Positions 17,385 to 25,818 of a stretch of DNA of 64,000 bases are shown here, piece by piece. This DNA comes from JAFEDN01 sp963712715 (GTDB lineage Bacteria > Pseudomonadota > Gammaproteobacteria > Coxiellales > Coxiellaceae), in contig CAVQJI010000040.1 of assembly GCA_963712715.1 (NCBI GenBank), forward strand, positions 1 to 64,000, in the 5' to 3' direction. How positions within the stretch are numbered: position 1 is the first letter of the stretch; each line of letters begins with the position of its first letter. Under the pieces are notes generated by a model, which saw only the letters and a list, made by a program, of their open reading frames with translations, ran no database searches and was not told the origin of the DNA. The position numbers were made by a program, and so were the translations under genes.

Positions 17385-17611
17385 AAAAACACTTTAGCAC
17401 GATGAGCAGGAGAAGTACAATATAAGCTTAAGCTGTTTTGCAGTAAAACAAACAGCCAGTGGCAGATAGTCTATAATCAATAAAAGTATGGCTGATGGGC
17501 CTGGCTTTTGCGCCAAAGCCCGCATCGTGAAAACACCGCTGAACTTCGACAGAATCCAGTCTATTTGTGACGCCGGCGGGTAGTTAGGTTTTAAAACATA
17601 AGGAGATTTTT

Positions 17612-18091
17612 ATGAAATTTCAAAGGATTTTAGGTGTTATGCTGACGCTGTTTTTGTGCTCGCCCTTAATGAGTGAGGCCCAAACTCCCACTAATGAACA
17701 AGTCAACGCCGCTGCTCAAAGCAATTTAACTGTACAGATCCGCGGCATCAGAAGTAATCGTGGGGTTATTCGGGTGGCTTTGTTTCGGAACAAGCAAACT
17801 TATGAATCTCCAGCGCCTGCGCAAAGCGCTTACCGGCGCGCCATATTACCTATCAAAAATAACAGCGCGGAGTGGCAACTGGAAGTTCCTTATGGAGTTT
17901 ATGGCGTTAAACTTTTTCACGATGAAGACAATAGCGGAAAATTGAAAAAAAGTTTTGTTGGACGGCCCACGGAAGGGGTTGGTTTTTCCAATAACCCTAA
18001 ATTAACGAATCATGCGCCGAGCTTTGATGAAGTCAAATTCCAGGTTGGGCAGCCTCAACAAGCTATCACTATTAAAATGATCAATCCGTAA
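17612..18091 (+). CDS. Secreted DUF2141-family protein
   Basis: A 159-residue protein with a signal peptide (residues 1-23, cleavage likely after 'MSEA'). A DUF2141 beta-sandwich follows: 'LTVQIRGIRSNRGVIRVALF', 'YGVYGVKLFHDEDNSGKL', 'PTEGVGFSNNP'. DUF2141 proteins are small periplasmic or outer-membrane-associated proteins of unknown function. The ribosome-binding site AAGGAGA lies 7 bases upstream. A TATAAT at 17472-17477 is a possible -10. A hairpin follows the gene, so it is probably monocistronic. Confidence 0.85.
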   Translation: MKFQRILGVMLTLFLCSPLMSEAQTPTNEQVNAAAQSNLTVQIRGIRSNRGVIRVALFRNKQTYESPAPAQSAYRRAILPIKNNSAEWQLEVPYGVYGVKLFHDEDNSGKLKKSFVGRPTEGVGFSNNPKLTNHAPSFDEVKFQVGQPQQAITIKMINP

Positions 18092-18113
18092 ACAATCCCC
18101 GCAGGCCATGCAA

Positions 18114-18137
18114 AGAGTTCCCTTCACCGGGAACTCT
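18114..18137 (+). terminator. Hairpin after the DUF2141 gene
   Basis: AGAGTTCCC and GGGAACTCT form a 9-bp stem with a 6-nt loop 23 bp after the stop codon. The T-tract after it is poor (CTT), so termination strength is uncertain. Confidence 0.55.
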
Positions 18138-18165
18138 CTTCAGGGCTCCCGCATTAAAACCCATT

Positions 18166-18281
18166 AACGTCCACTTTTGCTCCATATTTGACGAAAAATC
18201 GTCCTCAAAATGCTCACATAGAGTACTATGCTGCGCTTTTTCGGACAATTTTTCGTCAAATCTGAAGCAAAATTGAACGTT
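18166..18281. repeat. 116-bp palindromic repeat, copy A (upstream of gatC)
   Basis: An imperfect palindrome with ~39-bp arms (AACGTCCACTTTTGC… / …AATTGAACGTT) around a centre with TGCTCACATAG. The arms share TTTGACGAAAAAT. It matches 48498-48613 in inverted orientation over its full length at roughly 85% identity by eye. The rest of the gap 18092-18405 holds a terminator-like hairpin and the gatC promoter area. Confidence 0.85.
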
Positions 18282-18405
18282 TTGCGCTGTGTAAATTTTA
18301 ATGCGGGGCCTTGGAACTTTCTTTTATTTATATTGGAAAAGACCGGTATTTTGAGTATACTATTCTACTCCATAGAATTTATGCAAACAATTATCGGGAA
18401 GAATT

Positions 18406-18699
18406 ATGAGTATAACGCCTGACGAAGTCGAAAAGATCGCGCATCTGGCGCGTTTATCCTTTAGCGATACTGAAATTCAGCCGCTCAAAAAAGATCTGGA
18501 TAACATTCTCAATCTGGTTGGGAAAATGAAAAACACGGATGTCAGTAAAGTGGAAGCTCTGGCCCATCCCCTGGAAACGCCACAGCCTTTGCGTACGGAC
18601 GTGGCCACAGAAAAAAATCAACGCGATTTATTTTTACAACTCGCTCCCCAAACGAAAATGGGCTTATATATCGTTCCCCAAGTCATTGATACAGAATAA
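18406..18699 (+). CDS. gatC: Asp-tRNA(Asn)/Glu-tRNA(Gln) amidotransferase subunit C
   Basis: A 97-residue small subunit that clamps GatA to GatB in the transamidosome. The typical sequence 'EVEKIAHLARLSFSDTEI' is at the N-terminus and 'HPLETPQPLRTDV' in the middle. Length is normal. It is 9 bp before gatA on the same strand, so the two are an operon. A region with TTGAGT and TACTAT upstream (18350-18363) could be part of the promoter. Confidence 0.95.
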   Translation: MSITPDEVEKIAHLARLSFSDTEIQPLKKDLDNILNLVGKMKNTDVSKVEALAHPLETPQPLRTDVATEKNQRDLFLQLAPQTKMGLYIVPQVIDTE

Positions 18700-18708
18700 A
18701 GGAAATTT

Positions 18709-20166
18709 ATGCATAACTTCACCCTGGCAGAATTGAGCCGGCAGTTGCGGACAAAAAAAATATCCAGCGTAGAATTAACCCGGCATTACCTGCAGCGCAT
18801 CCGGCAGTATGATCCGCAATTAAATTGCTTTGTGACTGTCACCGAAGCGCAGGCGTTGCAGCAGGCAGAAGCGGCCGATGCGCTAATCGCCGCAGGTAAA
18901 GGCGGAGCGCTGACGGGAATTCCTGTCGCGCAAAAAGATATTTTCTGCACACAGGGTATAAAGACCAGCTGCGGTTCAAAGATGCTGGATAATTTCATCG
19001 CTCCTTATAACGCCACCAGTGTGGAACAGTTTAACGCCGCTGGGACTGTATTGCTGGGAAAAACCAATATGGACGAATTCGCCATGGGTTCTTCCAATGA
19101 AAACAGCTTTTATGGTCCTGTGAAAAATCCCTGGGATATTACTAAAATTCCCGGAGGTTCCTCAGGGGGTTCCGCGGCCGCAGTCGCTGCACGCCTGGCG
19201 CCGGCAGCGACAGGCACTGATACCGGCGGTTCGATTCGGCAGCCGGCGGCATTGTGCGGCATCACGGGTTTAAAGCCGACTTATGGACGTGTGTCCCGGT
19301 ATGGTATGATCGCGTTTGCATCCAGTCTGGACCAGGGCGGGCCGCTGGCGCAGACCGCCGAAGACGCCGCCCTGTTATTGGGCGTTATGGCCGGTTATGA
19401 TCCCAAAGATTCCACCAGTATTGATCAACCCGTGCCTGATTATACGCAATTTCTCAATGATGATTTGCAGGGTCTGAAAATAGGCCTGCCGATGGAATAT
19501 TTTGGCGACGGCCTGGATCCTGTTATCGCCAAATCCATAGACGAGCTGATCAAAGTGTTGGAGAAACTGGGCGCTAAAACTTTTCAAATCAGTCTGCCGA
19601 ACACGAACCTTGGCGCTTCAGTTTATTACGTATTGGCGCCGGCTGAATGTTCATCAAATTTAGCCCGCTACGATGGCGTGCGGTATGGTTACCGTTGCAA
19701 AGATCCCGTTAATTTAGAAGATTTATACAAGCGTTCACGGAGCGAAGGTTTTGGCAGGGAAGTGAAACGGCGTATTTTAATCGGTACTTATGTATTGTCT
19801 TCAGGATTTTACGACGCATATTATTCCCGCGCCCAAAAAATCCGGCGACTGATTCGTGACGACTTTACCGAGGCATTTAAAAAAGTGGATGTTATTTTAA
19901 CTCCGTCCACACCCACCCCGGCTTTTAATATTGGCGAAAAAATGACCGATCCGGTGGCGATGTATCTTTCCGATGTCTATACCATCGCCGTTAATTTAGC
20001 AGGCATTCCCGGCTTATCTTTTCCCATCGGTTTCAGTCAGAGTGGTTTGCCCTTGGGTGGACAGTTGATCGGCAGCTATTTTTCCGAAGCCAAATTGCTC
20101 AATATCGCCCATCGCTATCAGCAGGAAACCGATTGGCATCGGCGCACTCCGCCCAACTTTATATAA
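18709..20166 (+). CDS. gatA: Asp-tRNA(Asn)/Glu-tRNA(Gln) amidotransferase subunit A
   Basis: A 485-residue amidase-signature enzyme that hydrolyses glutamine and supplies ammonia to GatB. The Ser-cisSer-Lys machinery is visible: the Lys in 'VAQKDIF', the Gly/Ser-rich 'GGSSGGSAAAVAA', and the nucleophile region 'TGTDTGGSIRQPA'. Length is normal. It follows gatC after 9 bp with a GGAAA ribosome-binding site, and a hairpin terminator lies 70 bp after the stop. Confidence 0.97.
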   Translation: MHNFTLAELSRQLRTKKISSVELTRHYLQRIRQYDPQLNCFVTVTEAQALQQAEAADALIAAGKGGALTGIPVAQKDIFCTQGIKTSCGSKMLDNFIAPYNATSVEQFNAAGTVLLGKTNMDEFAMGSSNENSFYGPVKNPWDITKIPGGSSGGSAAAVAARLAPAATGTDTGGSIRQPAALCGITGLKPTYGRVSRYGMIAFASSLDQGGPLAQTAEDAALLLGVMAGYDPKDSTSIDQPVPDYTQFLNDDLQGLKIGLPMEYFGDGLDPVIAKSIDELIKVLEKLGAKTFQISLPNTNLGASVYYVLAPAECSSNLARYDGVRYGYRCKDPVNLEDLYKRSRSEGFGREVKRRILIGTYVLSSGFYDAYYSRAQKIRRLIRDDFTEAFKKVDVILTPSTPTPAFNIGEKMTDPVAMYLSDVYTIAVNLAGIPGLSFPIGFSQSGLPLGGQLIGSYFSEAKLLNIAHRYQQETDWHRRTPPNFI

Positions 20167-20236
20167 CCATGTGGAGGACATTAGCGGCTATGAAATTTAT
20201 TGATAAATAAAATTTCCCTTCCGGATGGGGGATCGA

Positions 20237-20266
20237 AAGGGGGAGAGAGCGGAGCGTCTCCCCCTT
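20237..20266 (+). terminator. Terminator-like hairpin after gatA
   Basis: AAGGGGGAGA and TCTCCCCCTT form a perfect 10-bp stem around a 10-nt GC-rich loop, followed by CATT. It lies between gatA and the DUF4239 gene. Confidence 0.65.
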
Positions 20267-20350
20267 CATTCCGAGCATCGGCTCAGCCGAGCGCAGGATA
20301 TAAACAGGAGCAATTATCGCTGTATTCAGCGAGAATTGCGGAGGCCTATC

Positions 20351-21142
20351 ATGACTTATCTCACGGCTATTTTTATTCTGATTGGGATATCCGTCCTGGC
20401 GGGTAGTTGCGTTTTTCTCGTCAGAAAGTACGTACATGTTAGCTTTTTGCAAAAACACCACGAAGTCGCATTCATTATTTTTCTCCAGGAAGGCGTTATT
20501 TATGGGGTGTTATTAGCGTTTGTGGTTTCTGTGGTCTGGGGGCAGTTTAATGATGTGGGCGAGGAAATGGAGAGGGAAGTATCTAATTTATTGGTAGTTG
20601 CGCAATTAACGCCCGTCCTTCCTGAAGCGTTGCGCGTCAATATGCAGTCGGATATGCGCGATTACATGCAATCAGTCCTTAATCAGGAATGGAAAACCAT
20701 GTACTATGGCCAGTCGAATGCGGAATCACGCGCCCTGATTGATCATCTACAGACGATTTTTTTAGAGTATAAACCCCAGAATATTGCGGAAGTGGCTGTC
20801 TACTCTGAAATATTGCGTCATTTATCGGAGGCACGTGAAGCGCGGAGAATCAGACTTTTCCATTCAGCCCTGTCGGTGCCCAGTGTCATCTGGGTCATAC
20901 TCATCGGAATGGGAATGATGGTGATCGCACTGCCGCTGTTTTTTGGTATGGAGCACCGCTGGTCGCAGGCGCTCCTCACAGGGTGTCTGACGGCCATGAT
21001 TACTTCCCTATTGCTGTTAATTATTTTACTGGATAATCCCTTTGGAGAAAATTTGCAGGTGGACAATGCCGCTTTTGTCCAGGGCCTCGATCAGGTGAAT
21101 TCCATGATTCTTCACGGCTCGTTTAATCCCTCTTTCAGATGA
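20351..21142 (+). CDS. DUF4239-type membrane protein
   Basis: A 263-residue inner-membrane protein. It has hydrophobic helices at about residues 3-22 and 40-62, a soluble segment of about 110 residues, and two helices near 175-225 ('VIWVILIGMGMMVIALPLFF', 'TAMITSLLLLIILL'). 'LDNPFGENLQV' after the last helix is typical of DUF4239 proteins, whose function is unknown. I place the start at 20351 behind GAGG; the frame is open further upstream to 20225 but runs through the terminator hairpin and is unlikely to be translated. Confidence 0.75.
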   Translation: MTYLTAIFILIGISVLAGSCVFLVRKYVHVSFLQKHHEVAFIIFLQEGVIYGVLLAFVVSVVWGQFNDVGEEMEREVSNLLVVAQLTPVLPEALRVNMQSDMRDYMQSVLNQEWKTMYYGQSNAESRALIDHLQTIFLEYKPQNIAEVAVYSEILRHLSEAREARRIRLFHSALSVPSVIWVILIGMGMMVIALPLFFGMEHRWSQALLTGCLTAMITSLLLLIILLDNPFGENLQVDNAAFVQGLDQVNSMILHGSFNPSFR

Positions 21143-21228
21143 AATTCTGACTATTCTAAAGTACACTTTTTCCCTCTCCCCGAGTACGGCATAGGCGTCA
21201 AGCTAAGAGTTTTTTTCCTCAAGGACGC

Positions 21229-21314
21229 CGTCATTGCGAGCGCGAGCGAAGCAATCCAATACAGAATTTCCACAAAGTTCGAACTGGATTGCTTCGCTCA
21301 CGCTCGCAATGACG
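21229..21314. repeat. Dispersed palindrome, family CGTCATTGCGAG, copy 1
   Basis: An inverted repeat with arms CGTCATTGCGAGCGCGAG… and …CACGCTCGCAATGACG and an interior GCAATCCA/TGGATTGC pairing. The centre is ATTTCCACAAAG. It lies between the DUF4239 gene and nuoJ. The flanking GGCATAGGCGTCA also occurs beside copy 2. Confidence 0.9.
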
Positions 21315-21414
21315 ATTTGTCGTGTACTGAGATGTCACATTTCATTGGTAGCATTTTCGGACATGATTCGCTATAATAACGGCCACTGATAGTTATCAAT
21401 GTCCGGGAGCATCG

Positions 21415-21999
21415 ATGGCCGAGGCCATATATCAAATAGTTTTTTACTTATTTACCATCGCCTTATTGGGTTCAGCGGCGATGGTGGTATTTTCGCGCAA
21501 TCCGGTGCGTTCCATATTGTTTTTAGTGATGGCGTTTTTCTGCAGCGCAGTACTGTGGATGTTGCTTCAGGCCGAATTTTTATCGCTCGTATTAATTTTT
21601 GTTTACGTCGGCGCGGTGATGACGTTGTTCCTGTTTGTGGTGATGATGCTGAATATCGATCTCGCCCCCCTCAAAGAAGGTTTCGTTCGTTATTTACCCT
21701 TTGGGCTGCTGGTGTTAGCGCTCATGGTAGGCATTATGCTGTTTGCGTTGAACAGCGGCAAACAGTTTAGTTCGGTGACCATGCTGGTTGACCACGGCCC
21801 CAATTACAACAACACAGCGGCTATTGGAAACGAATTATTTACTCATTATCTTTATGAATTTGAAATCGCTGGATTAATTTTATTAGTGGCGATGGTCGCA
21901 GCCATCAGTCTGGCGTTTTATGGCCGTAAGCCCGGCATAAATCTCAGAAAGTGTCTAAACAATTGGAAGCCAATAAAGCCACCGGCCTACGCGTCGTGA
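21415..21999 (+). CDS. nuoJ: NADH-quinone oxidoreductase subunit J
   Basis: A 194-residue membrane subunit of complex I with five hydrophobic helices. It is part of the proton-pumping arm and contributes to the E-channel near the quinone site. It starts 'MAEAIYQIVFYLFTIALLG' and has 'AEFLSLVLIFVYVGAVMTLF', the conserved Glu-containing helix. It is first of a nuoJKLMN run; nuoA-I are not upstream, where a palindrome and an unrelated gene lie. A TATAAT at 21373-21378 is a likely -10 element. Confidence 0.95.
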   Translation: MAEAIYQIVFYLFTIALLGSAAMVVFSRNPVRSILFLVMAFFCSAVLWMLLQAEFLSLVLIFVYVGAVMTLFLFVVMMLNIDLAPLKEGFVRYLPFGLLVLALMVGIMLFALNSGKQFSSVTMLVDHGPNYNNTAAIGNELFTHYLYEFEIAGLILLVAMVAAISLAFYGRKPGINLRKCLNNWKPIKPPAYAS

Positions 22000-22018
22000 A
22001 AATGAAACCGGAGCCCAG

Positions 22019-22324
22019 ATGATTCCACTGAATTTTTATTTAATAATCGGCGCTATTCTATTTGGCTTAAGTTTTGCCGGTATCATTCTCAATCGCAAAA
22101 ATATCATCATTTTATTAATGTGCCTGGAATTAATGTTGTTGGCGGTGAACACTAATTTTGTAGCGTTCGCGCATTATCTGGATCTGGTCGCTGGAGAAAT
22201 ATTTGTATTCTTTATCCTGACCATAGCCGCGGCGGAAGCTGCTATCGGCTTGGCGATCCTGGTATTATTATACAGGCAACGCGGCACTATCAACGTACAA
22301 AATATGGATTTATTAAAGGGTTAA
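22019..22324 (+). CDS. nuoK: NADH-quinone oxidoreductase subunit K
   Basis: A 101-residue membrane subunit with three helices carrying the two buried glutamates needed for proton transfer ('LMCLELMLLAVNTNFVA' and 'TIAAAEAAIGLAILVLLYR'). Length is standard. It lies between nuoJ and nuoL in conserved order with short gaps. Confidence 0.96.
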   Translation: MIPLNFYLIIGAILFGLSFAGIILNRKNIIILLMCLELMLLAVNTNFVAFAHYLDLVAGEIFVFFILTIAAAEAAIGLAILVLLYRQRGTINVQNMDLLKG

Positions 22325-22327
22325 ATT

Positions 22328-22735
22328 GTGAATCATCCACTGGTATTGGTTGTTGTCTTCGCGCCGTTACTGGGCGCGATCATCGCCGGCTTTTTAGGCA
22401 AAGTCGTGGGCCGTTCGGCTACGCATAGAATTGCGATTGGATTGATGATCTGTTCTTTCGCCGCGGCGCTGGGAATTGCAAAACAGGTGCTGATAGACGG
22501 CAAAACCTATAATGACCTTTTATATCACTGGGTTTTAAGCGGCCATTACGCATTCGACGTGGGTTTTTTAGTGGATCAGCTGTCCGCGGTGATGTTGGTC
22601 ATTGTCACTTTTGTGTCCCTTGTGGTGCATATTTATACCATTGGCTATATGCACGATGATCCTGGTTATCAACGATTTTTCAGTTATGTTTCCCTCTTTT
22701 ACGTTTATGATGTTGATGCTGGTGACTGCGAATAA
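22328..22735 (+). pseudogene. nuoL: NuoL N-terminal part, upstream of a frame break
   Basis: These 124 residues are true NuoL sequence up to 'QRFFSYVSLF', then 11 out-of-frame residues and a stop. NuoL is the large antiporter-like subunit of complex I. The frame break is at 22697-22700 (TTTT): removing one T joins 'SYVSLF' directly to 'TFMMLMLVTANNFLQLFFGW' in the next open frame. The whole gene 22328-24284 would then encode about 651 residues, normal for NuoL. Either the gene is disrupted, the base is an assembly error, or a +1 shift restores it; the last is least likely. Confidence 0.85.
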
Positions 22736-24284
22736 CTTTCTCCAGTTATTTTTTGGCTGGGAAGGCGTCGGCCTGGTTTCTTATTTGCTTATCGGTTTTT
22801 GGTTCAAAACCACTGCGGCGGCCAACGGCAGTTTTAAGGCTTTTTTAGTGAACCGCATCGGCGATATGGGTTTTATTATTGGCATCTCAGCCATCCTCGC
22901 CTATTTTGGCGCGCTGGATTACAACACCGTGTTTGCATCGGCGCCAACCGTCGCCAGTCTAAAAATTAATGTCTTTGCCAACACGCCCTGGTCGGTGATG
23001 AGCCTGATTTGTATCGCCCTGTTTGTGGGAGCGATGGGTAAGTCCGCGCAGATACCGTTACACGTTTGGCTGCCGGAATCCATGGCGGGTCCTACGCCCA
23101 TTTCCGCGTTAATTCACGCCGCCACCATGGTGACGGCGGGCATTTTCATGGTGGCGCGCATGTCGCCGCTATTTGAGCTTTCGCCGGTTGCGCTGAGTTT
23201 AGTTTTAGTTATTGGCGCGACCGGCGCTTTATTCCTCGGCTTACTGGCTTTTGTCGAAAATGATATTAAACGAGTGATCGCCTATTCCACCATGTCGCAA
23301 CTCGGATACATGATGGCGGCCAATGGCGCCTCCGCTTTTTCGGCGGGTATATTTCATTTAGCGACACACGCCTGTTTTAAAGCTTTATTATTCCTGGCCG
23401 CAGGTTCAGTGATTATCGCCATGCACCATGAGCAGGATATCCGCAAGATGGGTAATTTACGCAAGTATATGCCCATTACTTACGTCACTTTCCTGATTGG
23501 CTCCCTGGCGTTAGCGGCAATCCCGCCTTTTGCCGGCTTTTATTCCAAAGACGCCATTATCGAAGCGGTGCATACCGCCACTATTCCGGGCGCTCATTAC
23601 GCTTATATTTGTCTATTACTCGGTAGTTTTGCCACCGCATATTATATGTTTCGCGTGTTTTTCCTGGCATTTCATACCAACGAACGCATGGATAAACATA
23701 CCCGCGAACACCTTCACGAAACCAGCTGGACGATGACGCTGCCTTTAATATTACTGGCGATACCCTCTGTATTTTTGGGAGCGGCGCTGGCCCAAAAAAT
23801 GTTATACAGTCCGTCTCCTTTATTGGGCAATAGTATTCACGTGGCTTCTCAATACGATGTCCTCAAACGGTTAGCTGAAGAATTCCCCGGTATCTGGCGA
23901 GCGATTTTCGAATCATTTTTTACCCTGCCGTTTTGGTTTGCACTCGCCGGAATTTTGGTGGCGTGGCTGTTCTGCGTTAAAGCGCCGATGATCAGAACTC
24001 AGTTGTCGAAACAGTTAGCGACCATTCAATGGATTCTAGTGGCTAAATATGGTTTTGATATTTTTTACCAGAATGTTATTTTGCCATTGGTACGCGGTTT
24101 GAGTGAATTCTTTTATCGCTGGACAGATCGAAAGGTTATCGATGCTGTCGTGGTAGATGGCTCCGGCCACATCATATCGCGTGTCTCGCAACGTTTACGG
24201 CGTCTGCAAACAGGGTATTTATATCATTATGCATTTGTCATGATGTTGGGTTTGCTAGCGTTTTTGTGCTGGTTTTTATTTTAA
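22602..24284 (+). CDS. nuoL: NADH-quinone oxidoreductase subunit L, main part (frame-broken gene)
   Basis: This frame carries NuoL from 'TFMMLMLVTANNFLQ' (22701) to the C-terminus. It includes the conserved 'FFGWEGVGLVSYLLIGFWF', the 'KSAQIPLHVWLPESMAGPTP' block and the lysine and histidine helices of the proton channel ('ALIHAATMVTAG'). The lateral helix and final transmembrane segment are present. Its first ~33 residues, before 22701, are out of frame and not NuoL. See the frame break at 22697-22700. Confidence 0.9.
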   Translation: MSLLCPLWCIFIPLAICTMILVINDFSVMFPSFTFMMLMLVTANNFLQLFFGWEGVGLVSYLLIGFWFKTTAAANGSFKAFLVNRIGDMGFIIGISAILAYFGALDYNTVFASAPTVASLKINVFANTPWSVMSLICIALFVGAMGKSAQIPLHVWLPESMAGPTPISALIHAATMVTAGIFMVARMSPLFELSPVALSLVLVIGATGALFLGLLAFVENDIKRVIAYSTMSQLGYMMAANGASAFSAGIFHLATHACFKALLFLAAGSVIIAMHHEQDIRKMGNLRKYMPITYVTFLIGSLALAAIPPFAGFYSKDAIIEAVHTATIPGAHYAYICLLLGSFATAYYMFRVFFLAFHTNERMDKHTREHLHETSWTMTLPLILLAIPSVFLGAALAQKMLYSPSPLLGNSIHVASQYDVLKRLAEEFPGIWRAIFESFFTLPFWFALAGILVAWLFCVKAPMIRTQLSKQLATIQWILVAKYGFDIFYQNVILPLVRGLSEFFYRWTDRKVIDAVVVDGSGHIISRVSQRLRRLQTGYLYHYAFVMMLGLLAFLCWFLF

Positions 24285-24300
24285 ACCCTCACGGAGAAGT

Positions 24301-25803
24301 ATGCCGATTTTAAGTTATTTAATCTGGTTACCGGTTTTGGGAGCCGTGTTGGTGCTGCTGTGTAATGAACAGCGTGCGAATCTAGCCCGTTATATTGCTT
24401 TGCTGGTCATGGTGGTCAGTCTGATTTTGTGCATCCCACTCTATGGCCATTTCGACACGGGCACTGCTTCTCTGCAATTTAGCGAACATTTGAACTGGAT
24501 TCCCAGCCTAAAAATTAATTACGATTTAGGCATTGATGGTATTTCCCTGCCGCTGGTGATCCTGACCTGCCTGACTACCTTATTGATCGTGTTGGCGTCG
24601 TGGACAATGGTCCATCAAAAGGTCTCTCAGTATTTAGCCACATTTCTCGTCATGCAAGGCATGATGGTCGGAGTTTTCTCGGCGGCGGATTCCATGTTGT
24701 TTTATTTCTTTTGGGAAGGCACCCTGATCCCCATGTACTTAAGCATAGGAATATGGGGTTCACAGAACCGGTCTTACGCGGCCATTAAATTTTTTCTTTA
24801 TACTTTTTTTGGTTCCGCGTTACTGCTGGTCGCCTTATTGTACTTGCGGTTTCAGGCAGGCAGTTTCCTGATTACCGATTTTTATTTTCTAAAAATAGCT
24901 TTGACCGCGCAGATATTAATATTTATCGGGTTTTTCCTCGGCTTTGCCATTAAAGTGCCGATGTTTCCTTTTCACACCTGGTTGCCACACGCGCACACCG
25001 AAGCACCGGCTGGCGGATCCGTTATCCTGGCGGCTTTAATGTTAAAGCTGGGGGGATATGGATTTCTGCGATTCACACTGCCGATTGTCCCCGATGCTTG
25101 CCGCACGCTGGAATGGGTGATGGTGGTATTATCTCTGGTGGCCATTCTATATATTGGATTGGTGGCCATCGCACAGGTGGACATGAAACGCCTGATTGCT
25201 TATTCCTCCGTGGCGCACATGGGTTTTGTTACCCTGGGTTGCTTTTTGCCATTTATCATCGTTGAAAAGACCATGAGCCAGCATGCAGCGGTTTTGCCGA
25301 TAGAGGGTGCGGTCGTGCAGATGATCGCTCACGCTTTTGGTTCCGGCGCGCTCTTCCTTGCTTTCGGCGCTTTGTACGAGCAAATGCATACTCGAGCGTT
25401 GAAAGATTTTGGCGGGGTCGCCAATACCATGCCCATTTTTGCCGCCTTTTTTATGCTGTTCGTCATGGCTAACGTTGGATTGCCGGGCACTTCAGGATTC
25501 GTCGGTGAATTTCTGGTGATCACCAGTTCCTTCCAGGCTGGCTTTTGGGTGACATTTTTCGCTGCCTCCACCTTAATTACCGGCGCCGCTTATAGTTTAT
25601 GGATGTATCGACGGGTATTTTACGGAGAAGTCGCCAATGAAGACGTGCGTCAATTGCGTGACATCGGTAGCGTGAATATTCTGGTATTTGCTGTACTGGC
25701 GGTTTTTATTTTGTTAATAGGGATATTCCCGGGCGTATTATTAAATGTGGTTCACGCTTCCGCAAGTCATCTGGTTGAATTAACCGCACAATCACGTCTA
25801 TAA
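24301..25803 (+). CDS. nuoM: NADH-quinone oxidoreductase subunit M
   Basis: A 500-residue antiporter-like proton-pumping subunit with about 14 helices. Typical blocks are 'FFWEGTLIPMYLSIGIWG', with the conserved Glu, and 'KVPMFPFHTWLPHAHTEAPA'. Length and position between nuoL and nuoN are normal. Confidence 0.97.
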   Translation: MPILSYLIWLPVLGAVLVLLCNEQRANLARYIALLVMVVSLILCIPLYGHFDTGTASLQFSEHLNWIPSLKINYDLGIDGISLPLVILTCLTTLLIVLASWTMVHQKVSQYLATFLVMQGMMVGVFSAADSMLFYFFWEGTLIPMYLSIGIWGSQNRSYAAIKFFLYTFFGSALLLVALLYLRFQAGSFLITDFYFLKIALTAQILIFIGFFLGFAIKVPMFPFHTWLPHAHTEAPAGGSVILAALMLKLGGYGFLRFTLPIVPDACRTLEWVMVVLSLVAILYIGLVAIAQVDMKRLIAYSSVAHMGFVTLGCFLPFIIVEKTMSQHAAVLPIEGAVVQMIAHAFGSGALFLAFGALYEQMHTRALKDFGGVANTMPIFAAFFMLFVMANVGLPGTSGFVGEFLVITSSFQAGFWVTFFAASTLITGAAYSLWMYRRVFYGEVANEDVRQLRDIGSVNILVFAVLAVFILLIGIFPGVLLNVVHASASHLVELTAQSRL

Positions 25804-25818
25804 CTGAGGTAAAGTCTT

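Noticed and set aside
17503..17520. GGCTTT…AAAGCC hairpin upstream of the DUF2141 gene as a possible riboswitch
   Set aside because: Only a 6-bp stem with no conserved aptamer features that I recognise.
18228..18422. 64-codon open frame upstream of gatC and its look-alike on the minus strand within nusA-infB (48430-48551)
   Set aside because: Both lie within the 116-bp palindrome and share sequence only because of it; no ribosome-binding site.
20225..20350. Longer start for the DUF4239 protein
   Set aside because: The extension runs through the gatA terminator hairpin, is rich in Arg/Gly/Ser without membrane character, and the ATG at 20351 has a ribosome-binding site.
22697..22700. Programmed +1 frameshift in nuoL as the main explanation
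   Set aside because: No stop codon or rare codon at the slip site and no stimulatory structure is apparent; error or true mutation is simpler.
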